DNA of 64,000 nt from Aphrocallistes beatrix (GCA_963281255.1 OY725505.1:558001-622000); one strand, 5' to 3'. Shown: positions 22,970 through 34,328, numbered from the stretch's first letter. The notes: generated by a model from the letters alone, not told the origin. Numbers and translations are program-made.

Positions 22970-25536
22970 TCACGAAGTTTCATTATTCGATTCTTTGATG
23001 AAAATATCTTTCAATTCAGAATTGGTCAATGAGGGAAATTTAAGAGCAGATATAGTTTGGACCAAATCCTGTCTTTTAACATTGTTAAGATTAAGCTTTA
23101 AGAATTCGAAATCTGTCGAGATGATATCTTCACGGAGACAGAATTCTGAGATTTTCTGGAAATCAAAATCATCTCCGAATTCAGATCCGTTAACTTTGAA
23201 TATTATCCTCCATTCTGTGTTGGTAATGTCTTCTCTTAAGATTCGTACGAGTCTGTACATTTCGCTGCTAACTTCATCATTTGCTTTATCTGGAAGAGGA
23301 GGAGTCGTTAAGAAAGATATATTTCCAGCTTTTGGGACGAGTGTTGGATTAATAAGTTGTAGTGCTTGCAAAAATAATTCTGGATTGTATCCCTTCCATG
23401 TGTTCACGTTCAGAATGAATAGAGCAGGGGTGTCGTACTTCTCTGATAATCTCCCTGGATATTCTATTGCGCCCTGTAGCTTTGCAATGTCTTCCATCCC
23501 CAAGCCTTTGATTAAATCGATTACATCTGTTCCATATCTTTCTATCTATTTGAAGATATATTAAAAACATGAATGAATAATATTATTTTTACGATTGAAA
23601 GTTTAATTTAATTCTTAACTTTATGTTTATCCGTACGTATTGACAAAGCCGATAAGTGTTTTAGCCAACTAATGTTGATAAACTAATAACAGATAGTTAT
23701 CAAGTAGGAATAGTGAAGTTACAGTAATGTGGAGTAAATCGCTGGTTTAACAAGATGATGAGTTAAAACTCTTACCTAACTGGCCTAACGGTCGTTGCGT
23801 ACGTTTTGTGCGGGCTTCTTGCGGGCTTGAGGGCTAGCCCACCCCGCGTGAAACTCTGATAGTTCAAATGAGGTATCAATATTCCTATTTATCAAGCTCT
23901 CTACTGAACTCACTTTATTGATCGAAGATACTCTTTTGCTCGTGTTACTCGGGCAATCACTATCTTCAGGTGTGCAGGCCCTCTTCATTTTTTTATGGCT
24001 AGGTAATGACGAAGTATTTTCAGAGTTATTTGAGTTAAAAAGATCAGTCTGTGTTTGAACGTCAATTTTTGTGGTTGAATTAGATGCTATTTGTTTTGGA
24101 AAGTCTATGCAAATAGACTTTCTTTTTTTAAGCTTTTGGTGTTTATTTAGATTGCAATCTTTGTTTAAATGAATTGAATCTTGGATTTCCTCTTCTAGAT
24201 TAAAAATAACATAAATATATCAAATTGTAGTTTCCTTAAAAAATGTGATTTGTAATTTTCTTGAAATTTTGAATAATAATAAAGTTTTCAAATCAAATAA
24301 ACAATTTATAAAGTAATAATATGGATATTTATATTTATTCAGCGTTGTCGGGATGTGGAGACTATTTTTTTGACTCGCTTTTTTTAAGTTTGCTTTAATT
24401 TCCTTATACATTAGAACTCGGATAATACGTACCCTCTCAGGGAAGCAGAAAAAATTAAGTACTAATCGAGGTCAATATTACATAGGAATCTATATTAAAT
24501 GGATTCTGATCCAGAGAAATGAGTACATACTAAACCGAAGTACGTCTTATCCCGAATACGCACTAACAGAGTTCTGTATTTGAATTAAACAAGCGCGCTT
24601 GTTTAATTCAAATACAGAACCCTGTTTGATGATCGCTACATCATATGTGAGGAATATTAATATACACATTCTATCAAAATTTCAGTCTTCTATCACTTTA
24701 AATAGCTGAGCTATGGTTGAAAAACTAAAATTTCTAATTATAAAAAAGGTGACAATGAAGTAATAATTCCATGATGAGTAGGCATTTTCGTCTGAACTCA
24801 GAACTTACTGTAGTTATAGCCAAAAGACTCCAGAATTATGAATTATTCGAATAATTCATAATTCAAGTATGAATTAGTCAATCATGTGTGATAAAAAGGA
24901 AAGTAACAATTACTAACCAATAAAGATTATAGAAAGTGTTCCAAACATTTTCTATAGCATTGATCCATCAATCCTCGACAACAATATTTTCACTTCCTGA
25001 ATTAAAAATTATTCGAATAATTTATCCCTACAATTTATGACTTTTTCTTGGCTAAAACTTTCTATTTTTCAATAATTCTTCCCAGGTTTAATGAATTGTG
25101 AATTATTCGAATTATTCGAATTATTCATTAATTCATGAATTAGTCAACTTAGATATATATATATACTACCTGGCCAAAAATATTGGAACAGATTCTAACG
25201 TGTGCCAACATATGCTATAAGTGGCACAGGTGGCAGGGAAATGGGCCCATTGAAGGAAATCAACAAAAGTTTAGTGGAAGAGGTCGGAGGGACAGTTTCT
25301 ATTGATATCACAATGTTTACACTTGTTTAATATTGTATTCAATGGGTTGTGCCACTTTGGCAAAAGTGGCACACATTAGAATGTGTTCCAATACTTTTGG
25401 CCAGGTAGTGTATATACGTAGTATATATATACAAACAAACATTAATCGAGTTTTAATAGTAAGGATGTGTTATAATCTTACTGGATTTCTTATCTGAATT
25501 GGTCACACTTGACATATCTGTGTTCTCGGATCCCAT
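22970..25536 (-). CDS. Tandem DED-like protein, subfamily B copy 2 (B2)
   Basis: Complete three-exon minus-strand model: exon 1 25536-25482 (MGSENTDMSSVTNSDKKS, donor GTAAGA), exon 2 24194-23914 (acceptor CTAG, donor GTGAGT) and exon 3 23545-22970 (acceptor ATAG). The lengths 55+281+576 give 303 residues with no stop or frame change. Exon 2 is a hydrophilic linker with two basic clusters (KLKKRKSI, HKKMKRAC) that resemble nuclear-localisation signals. Exon 3 starts IERYGTDVIDLIKGLGMEDI. It codes module 1 (about residues 118-190, with AIEYPGRLSEKY and FILNVNTWKGYN) and module 2 (about 200-285), which ends KRQDLVQTI at the RxDL position of death effector domains. A TATA box lies about 60 nt before the ATG. 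Intron 1 carries a decayed 32-nt mini-exon, a pogo MITE, an H1 element and a Tc1-like MITE. DED assignment is by eye; the role is unknown. Confidence 0.75.
24222..24247 (-). pseudogene. Relic of the C-type 32-nt mini-exon inside B2 intron 1
   Basis: On the minus strand, AAGGAAACTACAATTTGA lies where C genes have TAGGAAAATACAATCTGA. The acceptor AG context and downstream donor are mutated, so it should not be spliced. The flanking intron also matches that of C1 and C2. Confidence 0.45.
24409..24576. mobile_element. pogo-like MITE
   Basis: Ends CATTAGAACTCGGATAATACG and, inverted, GAGTTCTG, with TA on both sides (24407-24408, 24577-24578). The interior matches 52364-52547 in reverse (GAGAAATGAGTAC, GTACGTCTTATCC). 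Confidence 0.65.
24590..25468 (-). mobile_element. H1 element with nested insertions, B2 intron 1
   Basis: Runs from an AAGCGCGCTTG 3' end to the 5' end ATTAATCGAGTTTTAATAGT (25443-25462). It is interrupted by the 24835-25152 inverted-repeat element and the Tc1-like MITE at 25166-25410. Confidence 0.6.
25166..25410. mobile_element. Tc1/mariner-like MITE
   Basis: The inverted ends CTACCTGGCCAAAA.TATTGG and CCAATACTTTTGGCCAGGTAG extend about 40 bp, through TGTGCCA. TA is at both borders. It has no coding capacity and is inserted in the TA microsatellite of an H1 element. Confidence 0.8.
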
Positions 25537-25593
25537 TGACTCTACTGTGATAATATCTCAAAATGTTTTTGTTAGTAATTGCATGAAGCTAGG

Positions 25594-25601
25594 CTTTTAT
25601 A
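25594..25601 (-). promoter_or_regulatory. TATA box of B2
   Basis: Minus-strand TATAAAAG about 60 nt before the ATG. Equivalent words precede other first exons: about 33024-33030, 38071-38080, 46944-46957, 54171-54180 and 60201-60210. In most of them CATTGG lies between TATA and ATG. Confidence 0.6.
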
Positions 25602-26187
25602 TCCCTCCTAATAATGAGTTCATAACCTTTTTGTCTTGAAAGTGATTTGCAAAATATCATGAAAGTGGTTGAGCAGGGAAACTACCAATAAGCTATATTC
25701 TAATGCCTGAATAAATTGTGATGACAAGAATATGCTATTGCGCAACAGCTCTTAACTTTAATGAGACAAAGTCTGGACTTACTAGACTCAATCACTTTTA
25801 GGAAAGTTTAGAGCTGAACTTAATCCCAAATATGGGGATTACTGTTTATTTTATAAGCTTCACATTGATCCGTTTGGTCCGGTTAAACCGGACGATCTCA
25901 AAAAAAGTGGCGCCGAAGTTGTCACACTCGAGTAGAGCAAATACCACAAAATATTGTAAAATTTAGTACGAATGAAATCAAATATCGAACTAGTAATTCC
26001 ATGATCAAATTGAAGTAGAGCCTTGCTAATACTAATACCATTGGAAGACAGAAATCTGTTCGTCTCCGGAATTCGTATTAATAACGAAGTTCTACTATAT
26101 TATTTACGCATATAATATTATCGAACCACATTAAATTGTGACAACAGAGAGTCGATCTATACAATGATAAACAAATTATTAATCACA

Positions 26188-26680
26188 GGCGCGCCTCGGT
26201 TGCTTTCGTTGCACGGCTAGCAAACACTTTGCATCCGCTCGAGGCTTTCTTTGGGTGCTAAGGCTCCAATGATTAATTATAAAGTTAATAATATCTCACG
26301 TCTGTCTAAATGTTATAATCGATATTACTCGAAAAATCATAAAATTTGTCGAATTTTGATGCGTAATGATGACGTCATGACAAAGTGATGAGTCATCAAT
26401 TTTTTATGAGAGTTGTATCATATTTGTGATATATTAATTAAAATTTTAGACTTCTATCACCTAAAATAACTGAGTTATAGTCAAATAACTGATATTTCTA
26501 ATTATAAAAAAAGTGATAATGACATCATTATTCCATGATGGGTAGACATTTTCGTCTGAGATGATATATACCCTAAAATTAATGATTGTGGGCTAGGCAC
26601 TCACGCTCAAAGGACGCATCAAGTGGACAAAAAGTGTTTCTCATCCGCGCAGTACAAGCATTCCACGCGCGTTTTTTTGA
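26188..26680. mobile_element. Head-to-head pair of H1 hairpin ends
   Basis: The left end is an inverted H1 3' end (GCGCGCCTCGGTTGC...) that continues into the H1 body. The right end, 26555-26680, is another 3' end in the opposite direction (GGACAAAAAGTGTTTCTC, then GCGCAGTACAAGCATTCCACG). Hairpin ends therefore face outward on both sides. Confidence 0.55.
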
Positions 26681-26702
26681 ATTTAATGTGTTAGAAACTC
26701 AC

Positions 26703-26748
26703 TGGACTTCTAATTGGGATGGGTCACGCTTGACATGTTTGATTACAT
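26703..26748 (-). pseudogene. Decayed first exon (E5)
   Basis: Aligned to the MGSENT-type exons but 9 nt shorter. The ATG at 26748 is followed directly by TAA. The GTGAGT donor and the ATGTCAAGCGTGACC core are kept. Confidence 0.6.
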
Positions 26749-26999
26749 TAACTCTACTGTGAAGATATATAAAAATATTGTGTTAGTAATTATATGAACC
26801 ATTGCTTTTTAGATAAATACCATTTAATTATGTCTCTTCAATACTGAAAGTGCTGCTTTTGAGAACATTGGAAAATACCTTCGCAAACAATTAAAAGAAA
26901 CAATTTAATATCAGACAACATAGTCCAAATATGTTTGAAAAGCACTTAGTAAGTTTTAGTTCAGATTTGATTCAAGAAACTGCAAAGTACAGAAAGCTG

Positions 27000-27432
27000 A
27001 TTTTTGGTTATGTATCCACAAATTTCTAACCTCAGACGAAAATTTCGATTCATCTTGGAATTTTGCGTCATTATCACCTTTTTTACAGTCATTATCACCT
27101 TTTTTACAGTCATTTTAGATGATAGAAGGCTAAAATTTTAAAAGAATGTGTATATTAATATATCTCAAATATGATACAGCTTTCATCAAAAAATGATGAC
27201 TCATCACTCTGTTATGACGTCCTTATTACGCATTACGCATCCAAAATGGAAAAAATTGAAATTTTGTGATTTTTCGAGTGATATCTACTTGTATTATTGC
27301 AATAACACAGACATATTAAGAGATGTTATTTACTTTATAATTAATCAATGTGAGCCTAGGCGCCCTTTGGGCGTCTCTGGCGGACACTTTGTGTCCGCCA
27401 GTCGCGTAATGCAATCAAGCGAAGCGCGCTTA
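27000..27432 (+). mobile_element. H1 element, plus orientation
   Basis: Ends with two strong stem-loops (GGCGCCCTTTGGGCGTC; CTGGCGGACA with TGTCCGCCAG) and CAAGCGAAGCGCGCTT. The body includes an internal duplication of CATTATCACCTTTTTTACAG near 27070-27115. Confidence 0.65.
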
Positions 27433-28024
27433 TTCCAATTAAATATAATAAAGTATCTCTAACTATATACGTGTAGTATAATATGTTTTGAAATAAATTA
27501 ATGTGGTTGCTATGCACATCATAATATCAAGATATCTATACTAGTTAGAGCTTAGAATTATTTAATTACATGTACAATGACAGTCTATTGTGGTGTCGTA
27601 CAATCATATCTATTGTGAGAGTGAAGTCATACGTATATATTGTATAGAAAATGTGTGAAAAATTGATCCCAATTTTTTGTAGAGATGTGATTTGTAATTT
27701 CTAATTTTAAAAATATATATCTATATACACCTGTGCTATGGAAGCGCGTCCACCCACCCACCACAAAATCATTTGTTATTATAATTCAGATTATTATTAT
27801 ATTTGTTATAATCTAATTGTAAAATAACTGAGGCTACAAAATTGGGTAAATTTATCCTGACGAGAGGAGGCATGTGCCCTTCTTACCCCTTGCTATGCAC
27901 TGACTATATGAGCATAGGCGTAGGATCTGGTAGAGCTGGTCGATCCATGGCTTTACCAATAACTTGTCAAATGTTACTAACCTCGATTAGGCATAATGCG
28001 ATCTGTCTAAAATGCCCCCAAAAT

Positions 28025-29575
28025 CTTGAGTATCTCTAAAGTAACATTACTTTCTAAAATGCTATTAGTTGTTAGCATAGGTAACTGTCTACGCCCATAT
28101 GTCACTCTCACAGGCACATAAGTCAGACAGTGCAGAAAGTCTAAAGACAGATCTAACGCATATTTACCTACAGAACTTGTACACATCCAGTCCTGCATAC
28201 ACATAAGCGAGCAAATAAGTAAAGTACAACCGCAAGCGTAACCATGACAACACAACTTCCGAAGGACGTCCAGAGTAAGGATAAACCATGGATCTCCAAC
28301 AGAGAGGAAGCAACAGAGGAAACTGGCAGAACTTTCCTGTTCGAGAGTGGTTGACGGATCGCGGAATAGCTACAGACTTTTATTATCGAGACTTCGATGA
28401 GGCCGCGGTGATCAGGGAAGCAAAGACTTCTGAACGGAAAGGAAAGAACGAGAAGTCCTCAGCGTTAAGTATAGAGACGAGAACAACGAAGAATCAAGGA
28501 GTCAATACTCGGATTCAGGTTAGTCGAGGAAAGACTGGACCTAAGAGGTGGTGAGGATGGTCAGCAACCCTCCGGGACATTCCCGGGGTGCATGTCTGCC
28601 ATCGGACAGGACACAGGTACCGCTATTGCTCAGAGAAGGTTTGTGGTATGTTTGAAGGAAAAGAACAATGTCTGCAAGGATGTCCAGCAATGCAAGCCAC
28701 AAACCAGAACAGAACAGTGGAGATAGATTCTTCAGATTCGAGATACGATTACTGAGACGAGCGAAACCTCTAACGTTGGACGAGATGATGGAAGGCCTTG
28801 GGTGACGCTGTTAGACACGGGCGCTAGATCCTCAGTGATTGTCGCCGGAATTTGGGCTGTCCAATCGAGAAGTGGAGAAAAGAAGTCAAGAACTTGGATT
28901 CAGGAGAGCGGCCGTAGCCGTCTCAGGGTGAAAGTCGAAATTGATACCAGAAACGACCAGCAGGCACTCCAATGCCTACCTACACATAGTCGATGTAGAA
29001 TAACTGACATGGAGAGTGAATTCTTGGCAGAGCTTAACTCAAGCAGTTCAATTGGAACAAGTGTGAGATACGCCTAAGAGACCAATGGAAATGAACAAGC
29101 AGAGGAATTCTTCAACGGCGGTACCGCGCTCAAATCTCCCTACATCCTGAACATGATACCGTGTTCACGATCAACATGCAGAACAGAATAGTAGCGAATG
29201 TAAACCCAGAACTCCAACCTGAGGAAAAGAACGAATTGTGGAACTTTATGTGAGGTTCCAGCAAGTGTTTGCCGACGTCGTCGCAAACGCTCACTCAACG
29301 AAACAAAGGCCGCGTAGACCCCCCAAGGCGTGGGAGGAAGAAATAAACGAGCAGATCGATAAATGCTGAGGACAGGCATTTTCTATCCCTTTTCTACTCC
29401 ACATGGAGCAGTGACGTTGCCCTTGTAACGAAGAAGGATGGGAGTGTGCACTTCTCCATTGACTACAGACTGCTCAATAACTTCATCGAACCGATGCTAT
29501 TCGCTATCCCAGATGGAGCAGCTGTTTATTGTGGAGGCAGATGTGAGCTGCATCGCTATCGCAGTAGGGTTAGGT
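28025..29575 (+). mobile_element. Ty3/gypsy-type remnant 1, 5' part
   Basis: Contains a leader with a possible primer-binding site (near 28064), a gag start at 28288 (MDLQQRGSNRGNWQ...), a zinc-knuckle relic near 28590 with its first Cys lost, an aspartyl-protease motif LLDTGARSS (28808 on) and the beginning of reverse transcriptase (VTKKDGSVHFSIDYRLLNN, 29425-29485). That runs directly into an RNase H-like VEADVS segment (29531), so most of the palm domain is deleted. Multiple frameshifts and stops make it non-functional. Confidence 0.75.
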
Positions 29576-30072
29576 TCAATTATCATTTTCATTGCCAATT
29601 ACTATTACAATTATGTCAAAAACAATAATAATTGCATCCAACCTAAAGTTGCTAGGTGTCCGATGTTGGGCCAATTCGTCGGGCGTCCGGGTTTGATGTA
29701 ACTTTGCCCTGTTTTAGTTATTTTATGTTTGAAGCGTATTTTCTCTTTTCAGTTGCACTTAAGATTGACCGATCAGTCTTATGTTAGATCTGCCATTACT
29801 TTTTAAAATATATTAGCTAATTTAGAATTGATTTAAATTGCGTATTTATATTTAAAATATTTCAGCGCATAGGCTAGATTCTAGACTCTAGAGTATCCTA
29901 GCCCACGTACTAAATGCTCCAGTGGATGTGTTCCAATATTTTTCTACACAGGTATATCTTAATCTTAAATGAATATATAGTATGATATACACATCTAACA
30001 ACCGTATATAATGATCTCAAGAATGACATTGTTTATGTCCGGTTCTGGAAATTTCTAAACGTGAGGACTATG
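29576..30072. other. Insertion inside retrotransposon remnant 1, unrecognised
   Basis: AT-rich sequence between the two pol pieces of remnant 1, with no recognised gene. Confidence 0.4.
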
Positions 30073-30254
30073 ATCTAGGGCAGCGGTCTTCAACCTTTTT
30101 TAGACTGTGGACCCCCTAAAGCAATTTCTCTATATTCTGTGGACCCCCTCCTATTAACCGTAATACAAAATTTCGAATCCTGTGGACCCCCTGATATCTT
30201 CTGTTGACCACTAAGGGGTCCGCGGACCACAGGTTGCGGACCACTGATCTTGGG
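30073..30254. mobile_element. hAT-type MITE with 8-bp target duplication
   Basis: The element is 30081-30246, ends CAGCGGTCTTCAACC and GGTTGCGGACCACTG. Flanks are ATCTAGGG and ATCTTGGG. Sequence at about 30255-30345 is an inverted copy of its left interior (GTGGACCCCC and TTAATAGGAGG blocks), so a larger fold-back may be present. Confidence 0.75.
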
Positions 30255-30344
30255 GTCCACAGGATTCGAAATTTAAAATTACGGTTAATAGGAGGGGATG
30301 CACAGAATATAGGAGTAATTGCTATAGGAGGTCCACAACCAGAA

Positions 30345-30460
30345 ATGATTGAAAGCCGCTATACTAAAGTAGGCAATGGAACTCTTGAAATTGTAAACCA
30401 TAGACTGTAATGTAATGTTAGTAGACAATTGACTCGAGTTAAGGCGCCAAATCTATAGAC
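30345..30460 (+). repeat. Dispersed repeat shared with 61365-61480
   Basis: Both copies contain ..AGCAATGGAACT, TTGTAAACCAT.GACTGT, ATGTAATGTTAGTAGACA and GACTCGAGTTAAGGCGCC in order. Confidence 0.65.
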
Positions 30461-30589
30461 ACTATATAATTGTATAAATTCTGAGTTTTACTATATTAGT
30501 GGTATTAATGGTCATTCCACTAACTTCAAATTTTTAGTTCACATTACTACTTGTATTGTACCTGATTTTAAATCCACTTCCACAGCCAA

Positions 30590-31250
30590 AGTGGATTTGC
30601 CTCAGTTCATAGAATGCTACGGCGTGGGATATCGTGACAGCATGCAGAAGTGGCAAGATGATCTGGAGGGCTTGACAGGAGCGATTTTGTTGACAGATCA
30701 CAACCTGTTGGCCAGCCTCAGGCGACAGTCAGACTCCAGACAGCTTCGCTCGATGGTCATGGAATTAGAAGGTCTGGACTTTCTGATCAGATATCGCAGG
30801 GGTCAGGACAACTTTGTGGTAGGCAGACTGTCTGGGTCATCTTCAAGCGCTGTAACCGAAACGGAATAGAGGCATGCCTAATTTCCGGGACGGGATGGGA
30901 CCGTCCCGCTGGAAATTAGGTATCTTAAACCGTCCCGTCCCGGAAATTAGGTACCTTTTCTGTCCCGTCCCGAGATTAGGCATCTTGACTCGTCCCGTCC
31001 CGGAAATTAGGTATCTAGATTTTCTGGGACGGTCCCTTCCCGGAAATTAGGCATGCCCACGGAATATGATAAAGAGGTTAACGACGAAACTTGTTCGATG
31101 ACCTGCTGATGTACGCAGTCGCAAACGCAGGGAGGTTGGTAGAGAAAGTCATGGATGCGAAAACTCTGATGACGCAATCACATTAGTTAAGACTCAACTC
31201 AGCCAATCCCAACCTTCGAGCTAGAGAAGCCTATAGCTGATTAAAATTAT
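30590..31250 (+). mobile_element. Ty3/gypsy-type remnant 1, RNase H part
   Basis: Frame 30591-30869 reads ...LLTDHNLLASLRRQ... and LEGLDFLIRYRRGQDNFV, matching the TDH...LE.YDF.I.YR.G..N end of gypsy RNase H. The frame is broken by the element at 30869-31058 and resumes as gypsy sequence (GATAAAGAGGTTAAC) at 31067. Confidence 0.7.
30861..31066. mobile_element. Fold-back element with 8-bp duplication ACGGAATA
   Basis: The element is 30869-31058 (190 bp). Ends GGCATGCCTAATTTCCGGGA and its inverse pair over about 25 bp. The interior is four direct repeats of TCCCGTCCCGGAAATTAGG with short spacers. ACGGAATA at 30861-30868 recurs at 31059-31066. The related retrotransposon copy near 50610-50630 shows the unfilled order. 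Confidence 0.8.
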
Positions 31251-31349
31251 GACAAATTTAGTGATTTTCAGTGGTAATTTAAAGACGTTTCTAAGTTCTA
31301 AGTGTTTTTAATTACTTCAGCTGGCATGGGTTTTTTCTATTTATAGTAA

Positions 31350-31911
31350 ACAAGCGCGCTTCGCTTGCTTGCGCTGCGCGGCTGGCGGACACTTCGTATC
31401 CGCGGGAGGCTCCCTTCGGTCGCCTAGAGGTGACATTAGTTAATTATAAGGGATATATCATCTCTAAATATGACCATCTTAGTTTTAAAATTGATTTCAC
31501 TCGAAAAGTCACCAAATTTGTCATTTTTTTAAATTTTGATGAGTAATGATGACGTCATAACAGAGTGATGAGTCATCATTTTTTGATGATAGTTACATCA
31601 TATGTGAGGTATGTTAGTATACATATTCTATTAAAATTTCAGCCATCTTTCTCCTATAATGGCTGAGTTATGCCCGAATAACTGTGTTGCTTAATTTTTA
31701 AAAATGTGACAATGACGTCATAATTCCATGATGAGTCGACATTTTTGTCTGAGCTCAGAACTTACTGGAGCCATAGCCAAAAGACTCCCACATGCCAAAA
31801 ATCAGCTTTCTGCGCCTTACAGTTTCTTCAACAATCAATTCGTTACAGATATATATATAGATATATATATACATACACACATACACATTAATCGAGTTTT
31901 AATAGTAAGGA
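31350..31911 (-). mobile_element. Complete H1 element
   Basis: From the 3' hairpin end (GCGCGCTTCGCTTGCTTGCG, then CGGACACTTCGTATCCG) at left to the 5' end (ATTAATCGAGTTTTAATAGT) at right. It carries TGACGTCA and TGAGTCATCA sites and a TA-rich microsatellite next to the 5' end. Confidence 0.7.
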
Positions 31912-32039
31912 TACCCCAAATTTGTATGGCTTCCCCGCCCAAAATGGCTTAAACCGGAAATGACGCTACAACATTCCTAGCAAATCGTTAAACCGCCTCT
32001 GAAAATATTTAAATTTGTCATAATTTTAACCTATTGCGT

Positions 32040-32800
32040 AATAATATGATGACTAATCAAAACTTAGGACTAGACTCTTTAACTTAATGTAGTATCACCC
32101 TGTACTTGGAAAGAGTATTATAATTTCAGTATAACATCATGTATGTATTTTCTTACACTTCAAACAAGTTAAGTTCAAAATTGTGAATTTTATGGGCTAA
32201 ATTCCACTTTTTACATTGTTATTCTCTGCGGGCCTCAATCACCCCTAATTCTGACTTTCAGAACCTACATATATCTTGCTGAATACTTTAAACAAATCCT
32301 CAAGAATTGCACAACTACAAGATACGTATATATGTTACAGTCGATCTGTGTAATCAGTTATTTCATGAAATGCCTAATGATTTCACGAAATTACTAGGAT
32401 TTTCGTGAAAAAAACCACACTCATATTACTAAATGCCTAGTAATTTCGTGAAATCACTAGGCACTTCATGAAATGCCTAATTTCACATCTACCTGTAATA
32501 TATCATGCTTAGCTATTTCCATAACTAAATTAAGTGGTATAGAAGAAATCATTGCTATACCATAGCAAACTGTGGTTAGAATTTTGACAAAAACTGAAAC
32601 AAAGAATGAGTTTGCATTCTAGAAAAGATGCTGGGTAATCACATGGTATGATAGTGACTCAAAACAATGTATATATAGTAAGAAAATACATACATGAAGT
32701 TATACTGAAATTATAATACTCTTTCCAAGTACAGGTTTTATACTACATTAAGTTAAAGTCTACTCCCAATAATTATAAAACACACTGTATATCATATTAT
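32040..32800. mobile_element. Fold-back element with inner palindrome cluster
   Basis: Arms 32070-32162 and 32662-32752 are inverted copies (TACTTGGAAAGAGTATTATA and its complement). The weaker outer match runs to about 32040 and 32800. The centre (32355-32485) has repeated palindromic TTTC.TGAAAT and CCTAGTAATTTCGTGAAAT words. Confidence 0.65.
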
Positions 32801-32912
32801 TTATTAGGTGCCCGTAGGGATATGAACACAAAACTTTTCACTTATCTGTGGAAGAAAGTTTATTATAACTTGTGTATACATTGTATTTGAATTAAATGTG
32901 TTAGAATCTTAC

Positions 32913-32976
32913 CGGACTTCGTATCTGGATGAATCACACTTGACATGTTTGTGTCCTCTGATCTGAATTGACTCAT
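32913..32976 (-). pseudogene. Orphan first exon (E6)
   Basis: ATG at 32976 opens MSQFRSEDTNMSSVIHPDTK. The GTAAGA donor and end phase are as in the other first exons. It is 9 nt longer because an indel removed the usual ATG and an earlier one is used. A TATAAAG box lies near 33024. No matching downstream exons are found before B2. Confidence 0.55.
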
Positions 32977-32999
32977 GAAGATATCTAAAATTTTTTTAA

Positions 33000-33665
33000 A
33001 TTTATAATTGTACGGGCCAATGTCTTTATATGAGTCCTACATTAACTATCAGAGTAGATGCTTGACTCTGTAAACTACCTCCAATTCATTTTTTGATATA
33101 TTTCCTTGACAAGAATCGTATTTGCACTTTTTAATCTGACCTGGTTCTTGCTATTTTTAGCGACATTACACAAGTCTAGATCATATCCAGTGGCTTCATT
33201 GAGTTGCCTTATTGTGCAGAAAATGTTAAATAAATGGAGAATCGGAAAGTACAAATGTGAATAAATTATAATGGGAGCCGCATTTTGCTTACATCTCATT
33301 TACGTGCATCACAGTTGCGTACAGGGATTTTTATTCACAGTTGCCTACATCACACTTGCGTACAATTAAATCTATTAACAAATGACTGGTGGCTATATAT
33401 TAAACCAAATTTGCATTATCATATGAACTGAACATTTATCCGTATGATAGATTATGATGAAGTTATTTAAATGTACTCACAGGTGTAAATTCTTTACGAA
33501 AAAATAATAAAAATTACCAACGAAAACAGTTATCTTAAGTAACTAGCTTATTAGTTTTCTTGCGAATTTGATAAATTCAATGCAAAAGTGGATACGACAG
33601 TGTATCAAATTAGAAGGAGAAAAGAAGTACTAAGCTTATTGATATCATGATACTTAGATATTGCA
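33000..33665. other. No gene recognised
   Basis: AT-rich flank upstream of E6 containing its TATA box. The 74-residue minus-strand ORF here (33075-33299) has no recognisable feature. Confidence 0.4.
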
Positions 33666-33670
33666 AAATG

Positions 33671-33916
33671 CAGGCCCGGTGGAAGCACTTTTCATTTGGT
33701 CGGGCCCAAAGCTAAAATTATTTTTTTGCTTTTAAACAGTATTTCCTGATTCAGATAGGAAATATTTAATGCACATTATACACACGTATACAAACGTGTT
33801 CGCCGAGCTTTAATGTAAACAGCATGCTCTAGATAAAGAAAAATCGTTATCGACATTAATATTCGAGCTCAATTTTTGGTCAGGCCCGATTGGCCCGACC
33901 GCTTCCGCGGGGCCTG
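33671..33916. mobile_element. hAT-like MITE
   Basis: Ends CAGGCCCGGTGGAAGC and, inverted, GCTTCCGCGGGGCCTG; a second inner pair is GGTCGGGCC. AAATG flanks both ends, shorter than the usual 8 bp. Confidence 0.6.
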
Positions 33917-34136
33917 AAATGTAACCTAGAATTGCCTTTCTTATGTATCGACACAAATTTACTATATGACAATATTAAATGAGTGTCAATATTTATGAAA
34001 CAGACTGTAGTTTTCAGATATTCATATATTAATTTAACTCAGTCATATGTATTAGGTTTCAGATATTTATAGATTATTTATATTCTTCATTTACTAAGGC
34101 AATAAAATATAAGGTATATTTCAATTCTCTTAAATA

Positions 34137-34328
34137 TACAGTCGACTCCGCTTAATATGGTCACATCGGTCAGAGGACATTTTGACCCGATTAAGCGGAG
34201 AACCCTATTAACCGAACATATTTTATATTAACTTCTATATATGATAGCTATTCCGGTCCTGCCAAAAGTGGCCCGATTAAGCGGTTGACCCGATTAAACA
34301 GTGACCCTATTAAGCGGAGTCGACTGTA
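34137..34328. mobile_element. pogo/Tigger-like MITE
   Basis: The element is 34139-34326, with inverted ends CAGTCGACTCCGCTTAATA. TA is at 34137-34138 and 34327-34328. The interior repeats GACCCGATTAAGCGG. Confidence 0.85.

Noticed and set aside
22995..23564. 189-codon plus-strand ORF
   Set aside because: It is antisense to the last exon of B2; similar antisense frames lie opposite B1 and B3. The minus-strand frame shows conserved protein similarity and splice sites.
23785..23913. Extension of the B2 linker exon (HAGWASPQARKK...)
   Set aside because: A GTGAGT donor at 23913 in the phase expected by the next exon makes this intron; the sequence also matches a repeat piece near 15545-15634.
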